From contig CALUJF010000022.1 of assembly GCA_944320855.1 (NCBI GenBank), positions 1 to 47,325 of the forward strand: a DNA stretch of 47,325 nucleotides. The letters are read 5' to 3'. Positions 1 to 9,975 of this stretch are shown here, piece by piece. A model generated the notes under the pieces. That model was not told the origin of the DNA and did not search any database. It saw only the letters and a program-made list of their open reading frames with translations. A program made the position numbers and the translations under genes. The DNA comes from an uncultured Phocaeicola sp. (GTDB lineage Bacteria; Bacteroidota; Bacteroidia; Bacteroidales; Bacteroidaceae). Positions within the stretch are counted from its first letter, which is position 1. Each line of letters begins with the position of its first letter.

Positions 1-59
1 AATCGAACCCCCCTTTCAAGAATGAAAATCTTGCGTCCTAACCGATAGACGAACGGGCC
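1..59 (-). tRNA. tRNA-Glu (TTC), partial at window edge
   Basis: The minus strand reads the 5' part of a tRNA identical over its visible length to the complete tRNA-Glu at 101-172: acceptor 5' strand, D arm, anticodon arm with TTC in the loop, and part of the T arm. The 3' acceptor strand lies left of the window. It follows the complete copy by about 40 bases and is probably cotranscribed with it. Confidence 0.93.
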
Positions 60-100
60 ATCCTTACGCTCCGGTAATCCGGCAGCTTATGTCTTTTTTG

Positions 101-172
101 TAGCCCGTGGGGGAATCGAACCCCCCTTTCAAGAATGAAAATCTTGCGTCCTAACCGATAGACGAACGGGCC
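101..172 (-). tRNA. tRNA-Glu (TTC)
   Basis: On the minus strand the gene begins GGCCCGT and ends ACGGGCT plus discriminator A, giving a 7-bp acceptor stem with one G-U pair. The anticodon stem CAAGA/TCTTG encloses the loop TTTTCAT, so the anticodon is TTC (glutamate). The T arm contains GGTTCGATTCC. No CCA is encoded. It is the first gene after the promoter at 235-265 and is followed by an identical second copy at the window edge. Confidence 0.95.
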
Positions 173-234
173 ATCCTATGTTCCGGAAAATCCGGTTTCT
201 TTGTTGCCTCGGTGATGATTTCCGATTGCGGGTG

Positions 235-265
235 CAAAGTTACGAATATTTTCTTAATTTGCAAA
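235..265 (-). promoter_or_regulatory. Bacteroidota-type promoter for the tRNA-Glu genes
   Basis: Reading the minus strand, TTTG (262-265) is followed after 19 bases by TAACTTTG (235-242). This matches the known Bacteroides consensus TTTG-N19-21-TAnnTTTG. It lies about 63 bases upstream of the first tRNA. Confidence 0.75.
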
Positions 266-286
266 TATTTCGGGATAAAACATGAT

Positions 287-349
287 AAAAAAAGGACAAA
301 ACCTGATATACTCTCATACGTAAATATTGAAGAATATACCAGGTTTTGT
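287..349 (-). terminator. Possible terminator of trpB
   Basis: A perfect 10-bp inverted repeat (ACAAAACCTG at 296-305, CAGGTTTTGT at 340-349) lies just past the end of trpB. In the direction of trpB transcription it is followed by CC and a run of T (complement of 287-293). The loop is long, about 34 bases, so termination is plausible but not certain. Confidence 0.45.
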
Positions 350-417
350 ATTCTAATTTCCTTAAAACAAGCTTATTATACTGTTAAGGCGATGTATCTG
401 ACATCTTTATGCCGATA

Positions 418-1782
418 TCATATTTTTTTTACCTCTTCCAGATTTTTTTCTATCTCTTCCTCGCTTAATTCATAGTTCGTGAGGTTTCCGGACAAATACT
501 GGTCATATGCGCTCATATCGATAAGTCCATGACCTGAGAGGTTGAACAGGATAACTTTCTCTTCTCCTGTTTCTATACATTTCTTTGCTTCGTTTATGGC
601 AGCTGCAATGGCGTGACATGATTCCGGAGCCGGAATGATACCCTCGGCTTTGGCAAAAAGTATACCGGCATCGAATGTGTCGAGCTGTTTTACGTCTACA
701 GCTTCCATCAGTCCGTCTTTAAGCAACTGCGATACGATAACTCCCGCACCGTGGTATCTCAAACCTCCGGCATGAATGTTGGCAGGAGCAAAATTATGTC
801 CTAAAGTGTACATTGGGAGCAGAGGAGTATATCCGGCTTCATCACCGAAATCGTATTCAAACTTACCTCTTGTCAGTTTAGGGCATGAAGCAGGTTCGGC
901 TGCTATGTATCTTGTTTTCTTGCCTTCAAGGATTGTGTGGCGCATGAACGGGAAGCATATACCGCCAAAGTTAGAACCGCCGCCGAAACATCCTATGATG
1001 ATGTCAGGGTATTCGCCTGCCATTTCCATCTGCTTTTCTGCTTCCAGTCCGATGACAGTCTGGTGAAGTGTTACGTGGCTGAGAACAGAACCGAGTGTGT
1101 ATTTACAGTTTGGAGTAGTTCTTGCCAGTTCTATTGCTTCTGAGATTGCTGTTCCCAATGAGCCCTGATGGTTAGGGTATTTTGTCAGAATATCTTTTCC
1201 GGCACGTGTAGACATAGAAGGCGAAGGAGTTACCTGTGCACCGAATGTCTGCATGATGCTTCTTCTGTAAGGCTTCTGTTCGTAGCTTATTTTCACCTGG
1301 TATACTGCAGCTTCAAGTCCGAACACACGTGCGGCATATGACAAAGCCGCTCCCCACTGTCCGGCACCTGTTTCGGTAGTAATGTTTGTTACTCCTTCCT
1401 GCTTGCAGTAATATGCCTGTGCAAGTGCTGAGTTCAGCTTGTGCGAGCCGATAGGGCTTACGCTTTCATTCTTGAAATATATGTGTGCCGGTGTACCCAA
1501 TGCCTTTTCCAGACCGTATGCACGTACCAAGGGAGTACTTCTGTAGTATTTGTACATTTCTCTTACTTCTTCCGGAATCTCTATCCAAGCATCAGTCTGG
1601 TTCAGTTCCTGATGACACAATTCCTTGGCAAAGATAGGGTAGAGGTCTTCTGCTTTCAGAGGTTCCTTAGTCGCAGGGTTTAGTGGCGGCATCGGTTTGT
1701 TTTTCATGTCCGCCTGTATGTTATACCAGTGTGTAGGTATTTCATTTTCCTTTAGGAAAAATCTTTTCTGTTTTTCGCTCAT
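418..1782 (-). CDS. trpB: Tryptophan synthase beta chain, TrpB2 type
   Basis: The 454-residue protein is a PLP-dependent beta chain that would join indole and serine to make tryptophan. Lys115 in the GSHKLN motif is the expected PLP lysine, and a CFGGGSNF stretch near residue 265 is the phosphate-binding loop. The long N-terminus and overall length fit the TrpB2 branch rather than the roughly 400-residue TrpB1 that pairs tightly with TrpA. No trpA or other trp gene is adjacent; it stands alone between the tRNA promoter and trkH with its own promoter. It may act as an indole salvage enzyme or serine deaminase, which the sequence cannot settle. Start ATG is at 1780-1782. Confidence 0.92.
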   Translation of the reverse strand: MSEKQKRFFLKENEIPTHWYNIQADMKNKPMPPLNPATKEPLKAEDLYPIFAKELCHQELNQTDAWIEIPEEVREMYKYYRSTPLVRAYGLEKALGTPAHIYFKNESVSPIGSHKLNSALAQAYYCKQEGVTNITTETGAGQWGAALSYAARVFGLEAAVYQVKISYEQKPYRRSIMQTFGAQVTPSPSMSTRAGKDILTKYPNHQGSLGTAISEAIELARTTPNCKYTLGSVLSHVTLHQTVIGLEAEKQMEMAGEYPDIIIGCFGGGSNFGGICFPFMRHTILEGKKTRYIAAEPASCPKLTRGKFEYDFGDEAGYTPLLPMYTLGHNFAPANIHAGGLRYHGAGVIVSQLLKDGLMEAVDVKQLDTFDAGILFAKAEGIIPAPESCHAIAAAINEAKKCIETGEEKVILFNLSGHGLIDMSAYDQYLSGNLTNYELSEEEIEKNLEEVKKI

Positions 1783-1807
1783 GGCTAATCGTTTTTAAAG
1801 TTTTGGT

Positions 1808-1838
1808 CAAAAATAGGTAAAAAAGTTCATCTATCAAA
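1808..1838 (-). promoter_or_regulatory. Promoter of trpB
   Basis: On the minus strand TTTG (1835-1838) is followed after exactly 19 bases by TATTTTTG (1808-1815), matching the Bacteroides -33/-7 consensus. The distance to the trpB start leaves a leader of about 20 bases. Confidence 0.7.
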
Positions 1839-1959
1839 GAAATTATCGAATATTTGATACTATAATCGTGAAATATGTGGAATTGTGTAATTTGAAGATG
1901 TGGTAGAAGTGTTATTTTGTATTATTATACCTTTCAGTTCAAGTTTTTCCGTACTACTG

Positions 1960-1989
1960 TTTGTTTCATAATATTTTTATGTAAATTTG
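1960..1989 (+). promoter_or_regulatory. Promoter of trkH-trkA
   Basis: TTTG (1960-1963) and TAAATTTG (1982-1989) are separated by 18 bases, close to the Bacteroides consensus. The -7 box overlaps an in-frame TTG at 1987, so that TTG cannot be the translation start and the ATG at 2017 is preferred. Confidence 0.65.
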
Positions 1990-2016
1990 CATATCTCTAT
2001 AAAACAAAGAAGTAAC

Positions 2017-3843
2017 ATGGATAATTGGGAACGTCTTTTATTATATAGAAAAAAGCTTGTATTGCCTCGCGTATATCAGTGGGTAGGCTGGTTCTCCGGG
2101 CTTGCTTGTTTATTTGCAATATTGTTTATTGCATCTATAATTTACCGTTATGGGTTTACTGTCACGGAGGAAGTTGATTTGGCGCTTCATCGTATATCAA
2201 ATGCGGTCTGGATTATTTTTCTTATAAATACCACTTTGAGCCATTTGTTTTCGAATGATGGAGCAGCCAAGTTTACGGTCTGGACATGGCTGCTGGATTT
2301 AGGCCTTTATCTGACACTTCTGCCGGTGGTATTCCATTTTCCGGAACCGGGTAATGCAGCTTACTGGATATGGATATTCTTCAATAGCAGTTATTACAAG
2401 GCTGCTGTACTCCTGCTCATGTCGCTTACGCTGCTGTCCGGTTTCTTTGTCCGGTTGTTGGGGCGCAAGACAAATCCGTCTCTCATTCTCGCATCAAGTT
2501 TTCTTATAATCATTTTGGTTGGTTCAGGACTTCTTATGCTGCCCCGAGCCACCTATAATGGAATATCATGGATAGATGCATTGTTTATTTCAACGAGTGC
2601 AACGTGTGTCACAGGCCTTGTGTCGGTAGATGTGCCTTCCACATTCACCCTTGAAGGACAGATTATAATAATGCTTCTCATTCAGATTGGAGGTTTGGGA
2701 GTGATGACCATTACGAGCTTCTTTGCCATGTTCTTTATGGGAAATACATCCCTCTACAATCAGTTGGCTGTAGGCGATATGATAAGTACCAACTCTCTCA
2801 ACTCGTTGCTGTCCACATTATTATATATATTGGGATTTACGCTTGCCATCGAGGGGATAGGCATGGCTCTGATATGGTTTGACATACACGGCACATTGGG
2901 GATGACACTGTATGAGGAACTCTATTTCTCGGCCTTCCATTCAGTATCGGCATTCTGTAATGCCGGTTTCTCTACTCTGCCCGGCGGGATGGGGAATGAT
3001 ATGGTGATGCACAACCATAATTTCTTATACATAGTACTGTCCATGCTTATCGTTTTGGGAGGAATAGGTTTCCCTATATTGGTTAATATGAAGGATACGC
3101 TTTTCTACTATCTTCGTCATTTCTATTCATGGATATTTCATCGCCGACGCAGATTTGTAAAGAAAATTCATCTGTATAATCTTAATACGAAAATTGTTCT
3201 GTTTATGACGGCGGTACTTTTATTGGCCGGTACACTGATAATTCTTCTTTTCGAGTGGAACAATGCTTTCTCCGGAATGGATACTGCCGATAAAGTGGTT
3301 CATGCATTCTTCAATTCCGTATGTCCGCGAACGGCAGGTTTTGCCAGTGTCGGACTGACAACTCTTTCCACACAGACTCTTCTACTTATGATAATTCTGA
3401 TGATGATTGGTGGCGGAACACAGTCTACGGCAGGTGGTGTGAAGATAAATGTATTTGCCGTTATTCTTATAAATCTGTTTGCCGTGCTTCGTGGGGTGGA
3501 AAGAACGTATATACTCCATCGTGAGATATCCTACGATTCAGTAAAGCGTTCAAATGCGGCTTTGATACTGTATCTGCTTATAGTCTTTGTGTCTATATTC
3601 ATCATGACAGTAGTCGAACCTCAGGTTTCGGTTATGGCATTGGTGTTCGAATGTGTGTCGGCACTGAGTACAGTAGGTTCGAGTCTGGATCTCACTCCGT
3701 CATTGGGCAATGCAGGGAAAATGATAATAATAGTTCTTATGTTTGTCGGCCGTGTGGGAGCATTTACTCTTGTCAGCGGACTAATCAGACAGGAGAAAAA
3801 GAAGAACTATAAATATCCGAGTGATAATATAATAATAAACTGA
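2017..3843 (+). CDS. trkH: TrkH/KtrB-family potassium uptake channel subunit
   Basis: This 608-residue integral membrane protein is the ion-conducting part of a Trk/Ktr potassium importer. Four selectivity-filter loops are visible: SATCVTGLVS, SAFCNAGFST, CPRTAGFASVG and SALSTVGSS. Before the first repeat there is an extra N-terminal region of about 150 residues with several hydrophobic spans, longer than in E. coli TrkH. The ATG at 2017 is chosen because the earlier in-frame TTG (1987) lies within the -7 promoter box. The trkA gene follows after 23 bases, so the two form an operon encoding channel and gating ring. Confidence 0.93.
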   Translation: MDNWERLLLYRKKLVLPRVYQWVGWFSGLACLFAILFIASIIYRYGFTVTEEVDLALHRISNAVWIIFLINTTLSHLFSNDGAAKFTVWTWLLDLGLYLTLLPVVFHFPEPGNAAYWIWIFFNSSYYKAAVLLLMSLTLLSGFFVRLLGRKTNPSLILASSFLIIILVGSGLLMLPRATYNGISWIDALFISTSATCVTGLVSVDVPSTFTLEGQIIIMLLIQIGGLGVMTITSFFAMFFMGNTSLYNQLAVGDMISTNSLNSLLSTLLYILGFTLAIEGIGMALIWFDIHGTLGMTLYEELYFSAFHSVSAFCNAGFSTLPGGMGNDMVMHNHNFLYIVLSMLIVLGGIGFPILVNMKDTLFYYLRHFYSWIFHRRRRFVKKIHLYNLNTKIVLFMTAVLLLAGTLIILLFEWNNAFSGMDTADKVVHAFFNSVCPRTAGFASVGLTTLSTQTLLLMIILMMIGGGTQSTAGGVKINVFAVILINLFAVLRGVERTYILHREISYDSVKRSNAALILYLLIVFVSIFIMTVVEPQVSVMALVFECVSALSTVGSSLDLTPSLGNAGKMIIIVLMFVGRVGAFTLVSGLIRQEKKKNYKYPSDNIIIN

Positions 3844-3866
3844 TTAATCTATAAATAATACGCGAT

Positions 3867-4556
3867 ATGAAATATCTCATTATAGGGTTAGGCAATTATG
3901 GAGGAGTGTTGGCCGAAGAACTTACAGCCCTTGGTCATGAAGTCATTGGAGTGGATTCTGAAGCGCTTCAGGCGGAACGATATAAAGAAAAGGTTGCCAC
4001 TACATACGTTCTTGACGCTACTGACGATATGGCTCTCTCGGTTCTGCCGTTTAATGGCGTGGATATAGTTATAGTGGCCATAGGGGAGAATTTCGGTGCC
4101 TCTGTAAGGATAGTGTCATTGCTTAAAAAACGAAATGTGAAACATATCTATGCCCGTGCAGTGGATGATGTGCATAAGGCTGTGTTGGATGCATTTTCGT
4201 TGGACAGGATACTTACTCCCGAAAAGGATGCTGCCAGACTTCTTGTTCAGTTGCTTGAACTTGATGCAGAGGTAGAGCATTTCTCCGTAGATGACAACAA
4301 TTATGTGTTTAAGTTTGCTGTACCGGCCAAGTTGGTAGGTTATAAAATCAGTGAGCTTAATTTAGAGCAGGAATTCAGACTTCGTATTATTTCTGTCGTT
4401 ATGGGAAAGCAGACTTCAAATTTCCTTGGAATATCAAAAAAGGAGTATGTTTCTACAATAGATTATTCTGAGGAGTATGACTTGAAGGAAGAGGACGGTT
4501 TGGTTTGCTATGGACAGTATTCCGATTTTATGAAGTTCTGGAAGTCTGTAAAATAG
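3867..4556 (+). CDS. trkA: TrkA/KtrA-family NAD-binding regulator of potassium uptake
   Basis: The 229-residue cytoplasmic protein has an N-terminal RCK_N Rossmann fold starting with IIGLGNYGG and an acidic residue about 20 residues later (VIGVD), as expected for NAD(H) or ATP binding. An RCK_C domain follows from about residue 140. It has one RCK unit, like KtrA, rather than the two units of E. coli TrkA (about 458 residues), so it likely forms an octameric ring under the TrkH channel encoded just upstream. It is the last gene of this plus-strand unit and faces mltG. Confidence 0.92.
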   Translation: MKYLIIGLGNYGGVLAEELTALGHEVIGVDSEALQAERYKEKVATTYVLDATDDMALSVLPFNGVDIVIVAIGENFGASVRIVSLLKKRNVKHIYARAVDDVHKAVLDAFSLDRILTPEKDAARLLVQLLELDAEVEHFSVDDNNYVFKFAVPAKLVGYKISELNLEQEFRLRIISVVMGKQTSNFLGISKKEYVSTIDYSEEYDLKEEDGLVCYGQYSDFMKFWKSVK

Positions 4557-4571
4557 TCCTTTGACGCTAAC

Positions 4572-4788
4572 TTAAATACTGTTTAAATGGTTTTTAAATA
4601 CTGTTTAATCACCATTTAAAACTTGGTAATGATTATAAATATAGACTCCTGTGAACACTAAATGAATGCTTAGTGAACGTTAAATGAACGCCCGGTGAAC
4701 GATAAACAGTCAACCAAAATCAGGAAAAGACAGTTTCATCGGGCGTTCATTTGCCGTTCATTTTGTGTTCATTTGCCGTTCACTGAAG
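4572..4788. repeat. Three blocks of 11-bp phased repeats between trkA and mltG
   Basis: Block one has five units beginning TTAA at 4572, 4583, 4594, 4605 and 4616. Block two has five units beginning TGAAC or TGAAT at 4652, 4663, 4674, 4685 and 4696. Block three has four units beginning GTTCA at 4745, 4756, 4767 and 4778, which is block two in opposite orientation. All units are exactly 11 bases. Arms AAATGAACGCCCG (4682-4694) and its complement (4740-4752) form a perfect inverted repeat. The region lies between convergent genes and has no plausible coding content. See the matching finding. Confidence 0.85.
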
Positions 4789-4827
4789 AGCTGTCAGAAA
4801 TATAAATCTGCATGTTTGGGTTGCAGT

Positions 4828-5853
4828 TTATCTGATATTTCTTCTGTTCAGTGCCTGCTGGTATTTTCTGGCATTTCTGTTGTGCTCGCCAAGGGTGGAA
4901 GCAAAGTTATGGGTTCCCGAGAAATCTTCCTTTGCGCACATGTATATATAATTATGTCTGGAATAATTCAGTACACTGTTTATACCTGCTACTGAAGGTA
5001 TTCTTATAGGGCCTGGAGGAAGTCCGGCATACTTGTATGTATTATAAGGGCTGTCTATTTCCAGATGCTTGAACAGAATTCTTCTGAGTCCGAAGTCCTG
5101 ATGGCTGAACTTTACTGTAGGGTCGGCCTGTAGGAGCATTCCGCGTTTAAGTCTGTTGATATATAGTCCGGCCACAAGAGGCTTTTCTGCATTATTGGCT
5201 GTCTCTTCGTCCACTATAGAAGCGAGAGTACAGACTTCCTCCTTCGTCATGTCAAGCGATTTGGCTTTCTCCGTACGTTCTGCATTCCAGAAAGCCTTGT
5301 TCTCCTTTATCATTCTTTTGATGAAACTTTCGGCAGACATATTCCAGTACACCTCGTATGTGTTTGGAATGAACAGTGCCGGAATGGTGGCCTTGCTGTA
5401 TCCGATTGAATCTATAAAGCTGCTGTCATTAAGCAATGTGATTATGCTTGTAGAGTCCGCCATAATCTGTCCGGAAATTCTTGACGCTAATTTATCCATC
5501 GTTCTTACACTTGGCACAACAAGCCTGACAGGCGTTTGCCATCCGGCTTTCAGTGTTCGGAAAGCTTCAAGTGCTGTTGTTTCAGAACTCATTCTGTATG
5601 CTCCAGTGAATATCTTGCTGTCATATCCTTTAATCTTTGCCAACATCTTAATGCCTGTCATGCTTTCAGGGTGCAGGTTTGCCTCTATCTTTGCGAACAC
5701 AGAATCGGCATTATCGTCTTCATCTATATAAATGAATGTTGGGCCGGCTGTTCTGAACGGTTTGCTGAATAATAATGAATATGTACTGACGGATATACCG
5801 GCCAGTATTATAACTATTATAGAGATGGATATAAATAAAGTTTTCTTCTTCAT
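4828..5853 (-). CDS. mltG: Endolytic murein transglycosylase MltG (YceG-like)
   Basis: The 341-residue protein has a short cytoplasmic N-terminus (MKKKTLF), one membrane span (about residues 6-27), then an extracytoplasmic YceG domain. The family's catalytic glutamate region is visible in ASIVDEETANNAEKPLVAG, followed by LYINRLKRGMLLQADPT. MltG cuts nascent peptidoglycan glycan chains and so sets their length. The start is the ATG at 5851-5853; an in-frame TTG three codons upstream is not needed. It is transcribed alone from a consensus promoter and is convergent with trkA. Confidence 0.92.
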   Translation of the reverse strand: MKKKTLFISISIIVIILAGISVSTYSLLFSKPFRTAGPTFIYIDEDDNADSVFAKIEANLHPESMTGIKMLAKIKGYDSKIFTGAYRMSSETTALEAFRTLKAGWQTPVRLVVPSVRTMDKLASRISGQIMADSTSIITLLNDSSFIDSIGYSKATIPALFIPNTYEVYWNMSAESFIKRMIKENKAFWNAERTEKAKSLDMTKEEVCTLASIVDEETANNAEKPLVAGLYINRLKRGMLLQADPTVKFSHQDFGLRRILFKHLEIDSPYNTYKYAGLPPGPIRIPSVAGINSVLNYSRHNYIYMCAKEDFSGTHNFASTLGEHNRNARKYQQALNRRNIR

Positions 5854-5872
5854 ATAAAACAATTTTGAGGTG

Positions 5873-5903
5873 CAAAGATACTGATAAAACTGTGTTATAC
5901 AAA
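5873..5903 (-). promoter_or_regulatory. Promoter of mltG
   Basis: On the minus strand TTTG (5900-5903) is followed after 19 bases by TATCTTTG (5873-5880), a perfect Bacteroides-type promoter. Its -33 element lies in the T-run of the dnaJ terminator. Confidence 0.75.
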
Positions 5904-5926
5904 AAAAGAGCGGTTTTAGCCGCTCT
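5900..5926 (-). terminator. Intrinsic terminator of grpE-dnaJ
   Basis: On the minus strand AGAGCGG (complement of 5920-5926) pairs with CCGCTCT (complement of 5907-5913) around a 6-base loop, followed by seven T. It lies 23 bases after the dnaJ stop codon. The T-run overlaps the -33 box of mltG. Confidence 0.8.
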
Positions 5927-5948
5927 CGTTTCTTTACAATATCCTGTT

Positions 5949-7130
5949 TTAATCGAATAAGCTTCTGAACTTTTTGAAGATTTTCTCTTTCAGGCTTGTG
6001 TTTGGCTTGAAGCTTTCAGATTCCTGCCATTTTTCCAGTGCCTGACGTTCTTCCTTTGTCAGAGTTTCAGGGATGTATACACTTACATTAACCAACAGGT
6101 CACCTGTTCCTGTGCTGTATCCGTAGCTGTTGATGTTAGGCAGACCTTTGCCTCTCAGGCGGAGAACCTTTCCCGGCTGTGTTCCCGGTTCAATCTTGAT
6201 TTTAGCCTTGCCGTCGATGGTAGGGATTTCCACTGTGCCTCCAAGTGCTGCCTGAGGAACGCTTAGGAGCAGGTTATAAATAAGGTCGCTTTCATCTCTT
6301 ATCAGTTCAGGATGCTTTTCTTCTTCTATCAGAACAAGCAAGTCGCCTGCCACACCGTTGTGCTTTCCGGCATTACCCTTACCGTTGATAGTAACCTGCA
6401 TACCTTCTGCCACTCCGGCAGGGATTTTCACTGTAACGACTTCTTCGCCGTAAACCACACCTTCACCGTTACATTCTTTACACTTGTTCTTGATGATTTT
6501 TCCTTCACCGTTACACTGAGGACATACAGACTGTGTCTGCATCATTCCGAAGATACTCTGCTGAGTGCGTGTAACGCTACCTGTTCCGTGGCAAGTAGGA
6601 CATGTTTCAGTACCGCTGTTGCCTTCGGCACCTGTTCCGTGACAGTGAGAACAAGGAACATATTTCTTTACCTTGAACTTCTTTTCTGTTCCTTCAGCAA
6701 TTTCCTTCAGCGTAAGTTTTGCCTTTACCCTGAGGTCTGCACCGCGGAACTTGCGCTGTCTTGGCTGGCCTCCGCCGCCTCCGAAACCGCCAAAGCCTCC
6801 GAAGCCTCCGTGTCCGCCAAAGATATCGCCGAACATAGAGAAGATATCGTCCATAGACATACCCTGTCCGCCGAAACCGCCATAACCGCCTCCGGCTGCT
6901 CCGCCTACACCGGCATGACCGAACTGGTCGTAGCGTGAACGTTTGTCAGGGTTGCTGAGCACTTCGTATGCCTCTGCTGCCTCCTTGAACTTTTCTTCAG
7001 CTTCCTTGTCGCCCGGATTCTTGTCTGGGTGATACTGGATTGCTTTCTTACGGTACGCTTTCTTTATTTCGTCTGCTGTGGCTGTCTTCTCCACGCCAAG
7101 CACTTCGTAGTAATCTCTTTTTGTAGCCAT
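5949..7130 (-). CDS. dnaJ: Chaperone DnaJ (type I Hsp40)
   Basis: The 393-residue protein has all parts of a type I J-protein: J domain with HPD at residues 34-36, a Gly/Phe-rich linker (about 75-120), and a zinc-binding domain with four CxxCxGxG repeats ([32 protein letters not shown]). C-terminal substrate-binding and dimerisation domains follow. It delivers unfolded clients to DnaK and stimulates its ATPase. It follows grpE after 24 bases and ends at a clear terminator. dnaK is not in the window. Confidence 0.97.
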   Translation of the reverse strand: MATKRDYYEVLGVEKTATADEIKKAYRKKAIQYHPDKNPGDKEAEEKFKEAAEAYEVLSNPDKRSRYDQFGHAGVGGAAGGGYGGFGGQGMSMDDIFSMFGDIFGGHGGFGGFGGFGGGGGQPRQRKFRGADLRVKAKLTLKEIAEGTEKKFKVKKYVPCSHCHGTGAEGNSGTETCPTCHGTGSVTRTQQSIFGMMQTQSVCPQCNGEGKIIKNKCKECNGEGVVYGEEVVTVKIPAGVAEGMQVTINGKGNAGKHNGVAGDLLVLIEEEKHPELIRDESDLIYNLLLSVPQAALGGTVEIPTIDGKAKIKIEPGTQPGKVLRLRGKGLPNINSYGYSTGTGDLLVNVSVYIPETLTKEERQALEKWQESESFKPNTSLKEKIFKKFRSLFD

Positions 7131-7154
7131 ATTTTGCGATGTGGTTTTATTGTA

Positions 7155-7766
7155 TTATTGTGCAACTACCACTTTGGCGTGGCGTATAACTTTGTCGTTC
7201 AGTTTGTAACCTGTCTGTACACAGTCCAGAACTTTACCCTTCTGTGCTTCTTCAGGAGCCGGAACAAGGGCGATGGCTTCGTGGAAATCTGTATCGAAAG
7301 CTTCTCCTACCGGGTTCATCTTTTCAAGTCCTTCATTACCAAGGTTCTTAAGGAACTTCTGATGAATCAGGTCGATACCTTCGTACATTGCCTTTACGTC
7401 TTCAGCCTTCTGCATGTTCTGCAAAGCACGTTCCAAGTCGTCAAGGATAGGGAGGATAGCCGAGATAGCCTTTTCGCCACCGTTCTTGATAAGCTCTGCC
7501 TTTTCCTTCATTGTGCGTTTGCGGTAGTTGTCAAATTCAGCCGACAGACGCAGATATTTGTCCTTATAATCTTCAAGAGCCTGTTTTGTTTCTTCAAGCT
7601 CTTTAGCTATTTTTTCTTCTTCTGAGATTTCAGTTTCTTTTTCTTCGCCGGCATTTTCAGCAGAATTTGTTTCTTCTGTCTGAGTTTCAGCTTCCTGCTG
7701 CTGGTTTTCAGCTTCTTCGTTCTTCAATATTTCTTCTTCCGGATTTTGATTCTGATTTGTACTCAT
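7155..7766 (-). CDS. grpE: Nucleotide exchange factor GrpE
   Basis: The 203-residue protein has a very acidic, glutamine- and glutamate-rich N-terminus (about residues 1-55), a long coiled coil (about 55-110) with the DKYLRLSAEFDNYRKRT signature of GrpE, and a C-terminal beta domain ending HAKVVVAQ. GrpE dimers release ADP from DnaK. The start ATG is at 7764-7766 and dnaJ follows directly, so the two are one operon. Confidence 0.96.
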   Translation of the reverse strand: MSTNQNQNPEEEILKNEEAENQQQEAETQTEETNSAENAGEEKETEISEEEKIAKELEETKQALEDYKDKYLRLSAEFDNYRKRTMKEKAELIKNGGEKAISAILPILDDLERALQNMQKAEDVKAMYEGIDLIHQKFLKNLGNEGLEKMNPVGEAFDTDFHEAIALVPAPEEAQKGKVLDCVQTGYKLNDKVIRHAKVVVAQ

Positions 7767-7885
7767 GTCTTTATGTTATTTTTTTTATTATTAATCTGAT
7801 GGTTTGTGTGCCGGACTTTTCAGGTACGGCCGAAGGCTATACTACAAAAACCGTGCCTATGCCGTCAATCCGGGTGAAACAGGTG

Positions 7886-7919
7886 CAAAATTACTAAAAA
7901 ACTGACATACTGACACAAA
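7886..7919 (-). promoter_or_regulatory. Likely promoter of grpE-dnaJ
   Basis: On the minus strand TAATTTTG (7886-7893) fits the -7 consensus. The nearest TTTG (7916-7919) lies 22 bases upstream, slightly wider than usual, so the -33 assignment is tentative. Confidence 0.5.
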
Positions 7920-7966
7920 AAATCTGATAAAAAGGATACTATGGAGGGCTATATACTTCTGTCTGC

Positions 7967-7998
7967 ATTGTAAATTAGCGGGATATTTAGTAACTTTG
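7967..7998 (+). promoter_or_regulatory. Promoter of the ABC-F gene
   Basis: TTG (7968-7970) is followed after 20 bases by TAACTTTG (7991-7998), matching the Bacteroides consensus. Transcription would start near 8004 and give a leader of about 125 bases. Confidence 0.65.
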
Positions 7999-8086
7999 CA
8001 CGCAAATTTAGGAGTAACATAATTTAATAGGTATAACTTTTTGTTCAAAGTATTGCCGGCACAAGCGCTGGTATTTGAACTTGAAA

Positions 8087-9752
<1,666 letters not shown>

Positions 9753-9785
9753 AGAAGTTACCGTATAATACATACATAAAATAAG

Positions 9786-9832
9786 AATGCCCGATGAATG
9801 GCTCTCGTAAGCTTATTCATCGGGCATTTGTT
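9786..9832 (+). terminator. Intrinsic terminator of the ABC-F gene
   Basis: A perfect 14-bp stem (AATGCCCGATGAAT at 9786-9799 and its complement at 9815-9828) with a 15-base loop is followed by a short T-rich stretch. The A-rich left flank means it could also stop weakly from the right, where the minus-strand hydrolase gene ends. Confidence 0.75.
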
Positions 9833-9975
9833 TCATTCCTTCATTCCGTTAGCAACCTGTAAGGATAAGGTAGCAAACGGGCGTGTCAAACAATGAATTA
9901 TTTCAGCCGTTAAAATACGGATACCCTGTTGTGGAACAATGAATAAATCGAATATTGTCTGTATAGGGAGGATTG

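Noticed and set aside
1987-2016. TTG start extending trkH
   Set aside because: The TTG is part of the -7 promoter box TAAATTTG, so it would not be translated.
4765-4995. Small plus-strand frame in the trkA-mltG gap
   Set aside because: It runs through the 11-bp repeats and into mltG on the opposite strand; no start context or conserved sequence.
6312-6938. Long plus-strand open frames opposite dnaJ
   Set aside because: They are antisense to the Gly-rich and Cys-rich parts of dnaJ; compositional bias explains the lack of stops.
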